The position numbers and the translations under genes were made by a program. From assembly GCA_003695505.1 (NCBI GenBank), contig RFIY01000362.1, forward strand, positions 1-6,831: 6,831 nt of DNA, in the 5' to 3' direction. Within the stretch, counting starts at the first letter, position 1, and every line of letters starts with the position of its first letter. Under the pieces are notes generated by a model. That model did no database searches, was not told the DNA's origin, and saw nothing but the letters and a program-made list of their open reading frames with translations. Positions 1 to 4,266 of this stretch are shown here, in pieces. Source of the stretch: J088 sp003695505 [NCBI: Candidatus Dadabacteria bacterium] (GTDB lineage: Bacteria > J088).

Positions 1-53
1 GACGGTCGGAACCGAACCGAAACCAACGCTTGCCGCGAAGCGGCACGAAAGCC
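1..53. repeat. Direct repeat copy A (53 bases)
   Basis: This copy aligns without gaps to bases 288-340, with 42 of 53 positions identical. Shared blocks include the start GACGG, a central CGAAACCA and the small hairpin core GCCGCG followed by AGCGGCACGA. The copy begins exactly at the window edge, so it may extend further left. Copy A carries a perfect 6-bp hairpin (TGCCGC, loop GAA, GCGGCA) at 31-45. The function is unknown. Confidence 0.7.
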
Positions 54-80
54 GTCACCCGGCCCCGGGCCGGGGTCCCG
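53..80. repeat. REP-like GC palindrome R1
   Basis: The region begins with CGTCACC and contains a 7-bp perfect stem (CCCGGCC, loop CCG, GGCCGGG). It then continues as GGTCCC. The layout of a CGTC lead-in, a C-run/G-run palindrome and a following TCC resembles R3 at 243-272. It directly abuts direct repeat copy A. It may be a diverged member of the same repeat family, or simply a GC-rich hairpin. Confidence 0.45.
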
Positions 81-139
81 CCGTGAGAAGCGCCCTCGCG
101 AACGAGTACCGCAACCGACGATCCAGGCCGTGCAGCGAA

Positions 140-182
140 TGGACCCCGGATATCCGTCTACGACGAATTCCGGGGCGACGAG
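140..182 (-). repeat. REP-like palindrome R2, inverted relative to R3, with enlarged loop
   Basis: The stem arms CCCCGGA (144-150) and TCCGGGG (169-175) pair perfectly around an 18-base loop. The right part, TCCGGGGCGACGAG at 169-182, is an exact reverse complement of 243-256. The left part, 140-151, matches the reverse complement of 261-272 with one mismatch. R2 is therefore R3 in the opposite orientation, with an extended loop. Confidence 0.65.
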
Positions 183-242
183 GATGGTGGCTTGCGGCGG
201 ATTCCAGGGCGCCGGTGACACAATGATCCGAACGCCCCGCTG

Positions 243-272
243 CTCGTCGCCCCGGACCTGATCCGGGGCCCA
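243..272 (+). repeat. REP-like palindrome R3
   Basis: This is a perfect 8-bp stem (GCCCCGGA at 249-256, TCCGGGGC at 262-269) with a 5-base loop CCTGA, preceded by CTCGTC. The form CCCCGGA-loop-TCCGGGG resembles the extragenic palindromes that are abundant in many alphaproteobacterial genomes. That is recollection, not a database match. With R2 it forms an inverted pair, as in bacterial interspersed mosaic elements, and the two could also pair with each other in an RNA. Confidence 0.65.
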
Positions 273-287
273 CCCGGCCGGCCGAAG

Positions 288-340
288 GACGGCCGGAACC
301 CCAACGAAACCAGCACCCGCCGCGCAGCGGCACGATAACC
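288..340. repeat. Direct repeat copy B (53 bases)
   Basis: This is the second copy of the repeat at 1-53, in the same orientation, starting 287 bases later. Eleven positions differ, with no insertions or deletions. It lies 19 bases beyond the stop codon of the sensor-kinase-like gene. Read on the minus strand, both copies could encode a similar short peptide (V-P-L-R-G-x-x-W-F-R-x-G-S-x-R), but the two frames do not connect into one reading frame. Confidence 0.7.
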
Positions 341-359
341 CGAACCTCGGCCGCGATAT

Positions 360-2348
360 TTACGCCCCTGAGTTCACCGCCGCAACGGTGCCTTCCACAG
401 TCGCCACGACTTCCGTCGCGGGCACCGGTTTGAACAGCACCGCAGACGCGTCATCTCGCCCCCATTCGTGCTCCGAACGCCCCGGTTCGGCCTGCGCCGT
501 CAGAAACACCACGGGCAAATTCTGACGCAACTGCCGCACCAGATGCGCCAGCTCGAAGCCACGCAGGCCCGGCATCACGACATCAGTCAATAGCACATCG
601 ACTTCGTCCAGGTGCTCACGCAACCAGGTCAGTGCCTCGGTACCGTTGCCAAACGCCGTAACCTGATGCCCAGCGCGCTGGAATGCCCTGGTAATCAGAT
701 GCCGCACCGGCTCCTCATCCTCGCAATATAAGACATGCAGGGGACGCCGTTCCTCGGCGGCCACCTCCGGCGCTGTTTGTTCCTCGCCACGCACACGCGA
801 CACATCGGTCAGCGGCAACACCAGCACATACTCCAGTGTCCCATCGAGACGTGCTCTTGCGGTGAGATCCCCGGCCATCCGCCGTGAAAGGCGGCGCGCG
901 GAAGCCAGCAGAATGCCGGCGTGTTGATCACTGCCTGGACGCCGCCAGAATGGCTCGAAGATCGACGTGACATCGCCCCCCTCGCAACGCTCGCCGGGAT
1001 TGTGGATCGTCACCGTCACGCATCGCTCAGTGTCATCCTTTGTACATGCGATTCGAATCGGCTGCTGATCATCCGCAGCCAATGAGACTGATGCGGTCAT
1101 GATATGAACAAAGAGATCCTGCAGCTCCGAACGCGAGACATTGACCCAGATGGCTTCGTCGTTTGCGGTCACATCAATCCGCGGCCGCCCGCCCCACGAT
1201 CGAATCAGAATGGCGGCAACCTTTTTGGCAAATGCAACGACGTCCACTGGCTCGGGTCGTGATGCTGGCGGGCTGCCAAGCGCGCGAAGTTGCCGGGTCA
1301 GATCCCGGGCGGCCTCTACCGCTGCGACCATATCTCCGAGCGCCGTCACTGCCTCCTCGTCCCTGGATACAGATGCGCTGTCGAGCAAGTACTGTGCGCC
1401 GGAGAGCACAACCTGGAGCTGATTGTTCAGCGCGTGATTCAGCCCGCTCGCGAGCCGATCCAGCAGTTCGCTCCGCTCCCGCTCCGCCTGCGCGGCGTCG
1501 CGCTGGCGCAGCGCCGCCGACAGCGCCACGAAACGGTCCGAAACATTCGCCACCGGCAACGGTGCGTCAGCGAGCCGCAGCAATTCGACGCGCTGAATAA
1601 AGTTGCCTCGAACCATGACATAGATCACATGCCCCAACGCAATCGCGCTCAAGGATACGCCGGTCAGAAACAGGATCGGCGTCCAGGAGTGGGGGCCCAG
1701 CCAATGGCCTGGCGTGGTCAGATAAAACGCGCCGAACCATGAAGTCACCAGGGTAAGAGTAGCAAGGATGCGCGCCCGTAACGGCACAATCAGCAGCACC
1801 GTGACGAACGGAATGACATAAATCGGATAGAACAATTGCGACGTCGGGCCGGCGAAGCGACTGACAGCCCAGCCATCGGCCGCCAGCTTGACAGCAACAA
1901 TGGCAACGAATATCGCAACCGGATGTTGACGCGCGCGCGGCACACGAGCAAGAAGGAACCAGACCGTGATCGCCGCCAGGACGACACCAGACCGGAATAC
2001 GAACAGAATTCTCATTCCGTCCGGATCGTTCGCAAAAACGTACAGATCGGCTGGCCAGAGCACCACGACAACGATACTCAGAGCAATGGCGATCAACTGG
2101 ATCATCCGAATCGCCAGATCGCGGCGAAACCGGGCAAAAGCCAGTTCGACTTCCGGGGAACTTTCGGGGTAATCAAAGAACTCTGCGACGTGGCGCCGAA
2201 GCAGGCGCCGCAACGCCTGCAGCGGCTGCGGGACAAATCTGTGCCGTGAAGCTGTAGTCGCCCGAGGCTGTCGACGCGGCTTTGGCACTGCTCGCTGGCT
2301 TCCCGCGATCCCCTGCTGCCGATGCCCGAACAGGCGCTCGGCAAACAT
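360..2348 (-). CDS. Membrane-bound hybrid histidine-kinase-like protein with receiver domain, degenerate ATPase
   Basis: This 662-residue protein is probably a signalling protein of the inner membrane. The N-terminus is long and arginine-rich (1-78). About six hydrophobic segments follow, near 79-98, 113-134, 143-159, 172-190, 192-210 and 222-246. A charged, probably coiled-coil linker (about 270-300) leads into a dimerisation/histidine region with H305 in the context LNHALNNQL. The ATPase-like domain (about 395-512) keeps the IFEPF block (463-467), but the usual N-box Asn is T418, the G1-box Asp is N450, and the G2 box is reduced to HAGILL. The receiver domain (about 538-655) looks complete: E543/D544, phospho-acceptor D589, T617 and K640. 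Family knowledge would predict sensing and phosphorelay. The lost ATP-binding residues suggest a pseudokinase, with D589 phosphorylated by another protein. The ATG start follows AGAGAG at 7 bases. A GTG at codon 21 is an alternative. No partner response regulator is in the window. Confidence 0.88.
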   Translation of the reverse strand: MFAERLFGHRQQGIAGSQRAVPKPRRQPRATTASRHRFVPQPLQALRRLLRRHVAEFFDYPESSPEVELAFARFRRDLAIRMIQLIAIALSIVVVVLWPADLYVFANDPDGMRILFVFRSGVVLAAITVWFLLARVPRARQHPVAIFVAIVAVKLAADGWAVSRFAGPTSQLFYPIYVIPFVTVLLIVPLRARILATLTLVTSWFGAFYLTTPGHWLGPHSWTPILFLTGVSLSAIALGHVIYVMVRGNFIQRVELLRLADAPLPVANVSDRFVALSAALRQRDAAQAERERSELLDRLASGLNHALNNQLQVVLSGAQYLLDSASVSRDEEAVTALGDMVAAVEAARDLTRQLRALGSPPASRPEPVDVVAFAKKVAAILIRSWGGRPRIDVTANDEAIWVNVSRSELQDLFVHIMTASVSLAADDQQPIRIACTKDDTERCVTVTIHNPGERCEGGDVTSIFEPFWRRPGSDQHAGILLASARRLSRRMAGDLTARARLDGTLEYVLVLPLTDVSRVRGEEQTAPEVAAEERRPLHVLYCEDEEPVRHLITRAFQRAGHQVTAFGNGTEALTWLREHLDEVDVLLTDVVMPGLRGFELAHLVRQLRQNLPVVFLTAQAEPGRSEHEWGRDDASAVLFKPVPATEVVATVEGTVAAVNSGA

Positions 2349-2392
2349 TGTTTAACTCTCTACATACTACAGGAATCGCCGATGGCTGACGC

Positions 2393-2428
2393 AAAAAAGC
2401 TCGCCGCAAACCTCGTTTGCGGCGAGCT
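2393..2428 (-). terminator. Strong intrinsic terminator of pckA
   Basis: The arms 2398-2411 and 2415-2428 form a perfect 14-bp stem around a 3-base loop. On the minus strand the stem is followed at once by six T (2393-2398; the first T overlaps the stem base). It lies 39 bases beyond the pckA stop codon. The match to a Rho-independent terminator is textbook. On the plus strand there is no T run, so it acts only for leftward transcription. Confidence 0.95.
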
Positions 2429-2467
2429 CCGAGTCATTCTGCCTGCGCCGTGCAGGCTGATGGCCGT

Positions 2468-4069
2468 TCAGGATGTCGCGACGTTCGGGCCGGCCTGGCG
2501 TACCTCGTCGCTGACTTCATCGGCGAACTGCCGGAAGTTTTCCACAAACATCGCAGCCAGCTTCGCGGCCTGCTCATCATACGCAGCGGGGTCGCTCCAG
2601 GTATTACGGGGCATCAGCACGTCATTTGGGACATCGGGCACTTCGGCGGGAACGGCGAGGCCAAATACCGGATCGGTTGCATACGCGACGCCGTCAAGCT
2701 GCCCTTTGAGCGCGGATCGCACCATTTGCCGTGTCCAGGCCAGTTTCATCCGCGAGCCGACACCATACGGGCCGCCGCTCCATCCCGTATTGACGAGCCA
2801 GATCGACGGTTTGTGCTGCTCGATCTTTTCGGCGAGCAGTTCCGCATAGCGCGCCGGATGCAACGGCAGGAACGGGGCGCCGAAGCAGGTCGAAAAGGTG
2901 GCCTGCGGCTCCGTCACACCGATTTCGGTGCCCGCGACTTTCGCCGTGTAGCCGGACAGAAAATGGTACATCGCCTGCGGCGTCGTCAATTTGGAGATCG
3001 GCGGCAATACACCGAACGCATCGGCCGTCAGAAACACGACATTCCGCGGATGCCCGGCCACACCGCCCAGATCGACACGTCCCTCGGGCAGGTTCGTGAC
3101 CGGATACGAGCTGCGCGTATTCTCGGTCAGCGACACGTTGTCAAAATTGGGATTGCGGCGCTCGTCGAGGATCACGTTCTCGAGAATCGTGCCGAACCGG
3201 TGCGAAGCGTCCCAGATCTCGGGTTCGTTCTGGCGACTCAGATTGATCACCTTGGCGTAACAACCACCCTCGATGTTGAACACACCGTTGCTGCCCCAGC
3301 CATGCTCGTCGTCACCGATCAGCACGCGTTCGGAATCGGCCGACAGTGTCGTCTTGCCGGTCCCCGAAAGGCCGAAGAACAGGGCGACATCGTCACGATT
3401 AACGCCGTAATTGGCGCTGCAATGCATACTGAGGATACCCGTCTCGGGCAGCCGCTTGTTCATGACCGAGAAAATCGTCTTCTTGATCTCGCCGGCATAG
3501 TGCGTGCCACCAATCAGCGCAGTCCGCTCGCGAAAATTGATCACGACAAACGTTCCGCTGCGCAACCCCAGGGCTTCGGCATCTGCCTGCAGATCAGGCG
3601 CATGGTAAACCGTGAATTCGGGTTCGAAATGTTCCCACTCCGCTGCAGACTCAGGGCGCACAAACATGTTCCACGCAAACAGATTGTGCCAGGCATATGT
3701 ATTGACGATGCGCACCTTCATCCGCTCCGTCGGATCAGCGCCGGCGTAACCGTCGAAGACATAGAGCTTTTTCTGGCTCAAATAATCGAAGACGAGCTTG
3801 CGCAGCTTGTCGAATACATCTGGCGCGATCGGCTGGTTGACGTCACCCCACCAGATCACATTCTCGGTCGTCTCGTCACGGACCGTGTACTTGTCTTTTG
3901 CGGAGCGACCGGTGTGCTGACCGGTTTCCGCGACAAGCGCTCCGGCGTCTGCCAGACGGGCCTCACCGTTGCGAATCGCATGCTCATACAGTTCCGCGCG
4001 GGGAAGGTTGTGAAAAATCTCGGCACCTGGCTCGAATCCGAGCCCCTTGAGCGTCTGGCCCTGCGTCAT
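2468..4069 (-). CDS. pckA: Phosphoenolpyruvate carboxykinase (ATP)
   Basis: This cytosolic enzyme converts oxaloacetate and ATP to phosphoenolpyruvate, ADP and CO2, the committing step of gluconeogenesis from TCA-cycle intermediates (EC 4.1.1.49). At 533 residues it is full length for the ATP-dependent family (E. coli 540). Visible signatures, with E. coli equivalents: R55 in TGRSAKDK (R65, substrate), Y191 and K196/K197 in YAGEIKK (Y207, K212/K213), H216 in MHCSAN (H232), P-loop GLSGTGKTT at 233-241 with K239, metal-binding D253/D254 in IGDDEHGW, and R319 in ENTRSSYP (R333). Nothing catalytic is missing. The ATG start is supported by AAAGGA 9 bases upstream. The gene is bounded by a structured 197-base upstream gap and a strong terminator downstream, so it is probably expressed alone. 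The P-loop and the YAGEIKK form separate it from GTP-dependent enzymes. Confidence 0.98.
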   Translation of the reverse strand: MTQGQTLKGLGFEPGAEIFHNLPRAELYEHAIRNGEARLADAGALVAETGQHTGRSAKDKYTVRDETTENVIWWGDVNQPIAPDVFDKLRKLVFDYLSQKKLYVFDGYAGADPTERMKVRIVNTYAWHNLFAWNMFVRPESAAEWEHFEPEFTVYHAPDLQADAEALGLRSGTFVVINFRERTALIGGTHYAGEIKKTIFSVMNKRLPETGILSMHCSANYGVNRDDVALFFGLSGTGKTTLSADSERVLIGDDEHGWGSNGVFNIEGGCYAKVINLSRQNEPEIWDASHRFGTILENVILDERRNPNFDNVSLTENTRSSYPVTNLPEGRVDLGGVAGHPRNVVFLTADAFGVLPPISKLTTPQAMYHFLSGYTAKVAGTEIGVTEPQATFSTCFGAPFLPLHPARYAELLAEKIEQHKPSIWLVNTGWSGGPYGVGSRMKLAWTRQMVRSALKGQLDGVAYATDPVFGLAVPAEVPDVPNDVLMPRNTWSDPAAYDEQAAKLAAMFVENFRQFADEVSDEVRQAGPNVATS

Positions 4070-4078
4070 GACGACCTG

Positions 4079-4084
4079 TCCTTT
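4079..4084 (-). promoter_or_regulatory. Ribosome-binding site of pckA
   Basis: AAAGGA on the minus strand lies 9 bases before the ATG at 4067-4069. This supports the chosen start. Confidence 0.75.
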
Positions 4085-4120
4085 CCCGAGAAAGTCACCG
4101 GCGCGGTTGACGTCGCCGGC

Positions 4121-4204
4121 AAAAAATACGAGCCGTGCGCTCCGCGTTGCGGAACGGCGCCGGCATCGGTACTGGTGATCAGAAAAGGCTCGCAGGACTC
4201 CTGC
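4121..4204 (-). promoter_or_regulatory. Structured leader with terminator-like fold upstream of pckA
   Basis: On the minus strand, TGCGAGCC (4194-4187) can pair with GGCTCGTA (4134-4127), giving 8 bp with one G-U. The run TTTTTT (4126-4121) follows at once. Inside the loop, arms 4156-4149 and 4145-4138 form an 8-bp hairpin with one G-U and a 3-base loop. A separate 13-base palindrome, GCAGGAGTCCTGC (4204-4192), overlaps the left arm of the long stem, so the two folds exclude each other. A further hairpin (CCGGCG/CGCCGG, 4119-4114 with 4103-4098) precedes the ribosome-binding site. It may be the intrinsic terminator of the PBP gene, an attenuator for pckA, or chance folding in GC-rich DNA. I do not recognise a known riboswitch. 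Confidence 0.4.
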
Positions 4205-4223
4205 AGACGCTGCGAACCCGATG

Positions 4224-4236
4224 GTTATATTTTAAC
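4224..4236 (-). promoter_or_regulatory. Candidate -10 region for pckA
   Basis: The only AT-rich patch between the PBP gene and pckA reads GTTAAAATATAAC on the minus strand. It holds two overlapping -10-like hexamers: TATAAC (4229-4224) and TAAAAT (4234-4229), each five of six to TATAAT. I see no good -35 box at 16-18 bases, so an activator or a different sigma preference would be needed. Transcription from here would give a leader of roughly 150 bases. Confidence 0.4.
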
Positions 4237-4266
4237 AAACCGTCCTGAAACGCGGAGAATACCGCA

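Larger units (their letters stand above)
1..359. other. Repeat-rich intergenic region, no convincing gene
   Basis: This stretch lies downstream of the sensor-kinase-like gene and reaches the left window edge. The open frame of about 92 codons on the minus strand (55-333) reads as arginine/glycine/serine-rich low-complexity sequence without a domain. It begins inside one copy of a direct repeat and spans the palindromes, so I treat it as non-coding. The region contains two 53-base direct repeats and three REP-like palindromes, listed separately. I see no tRNA, no U-tract terminator for the upstream gene, and no promoter-like AT-rich patch. A terminator for the sensor gene, if any, would have to be factor-dependent or use the GC palindromes. 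Confidence 0.7.

Noticed and set aside
55-333. Minus-strand open frame of 92 codons downstream of the sensor gene
   Set aside because: It starts with GTG inside a direct repeat, runs through the REP-like palindromes, and gives low-complexity Arg/Gly/Ser-rich protein with no recognisable domain. GC-rich DNA readily gives such frames.
2364-2394. TTGCGT with 19-base spacing to TAGTAT as promoter of the sensor gene
   Set aside because: The spacing is too long, only three of six -35 bases match, and the predicted transcript start would fall inside the ribosome-binding site.
4251-4266. Small hairpin GCGG-loop-CCGC just after the PBP1A stop as its terminator
   Set aside because: The stem has only four pairs and no U run follows. 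The fold at 4121-4194 is a better candidate.
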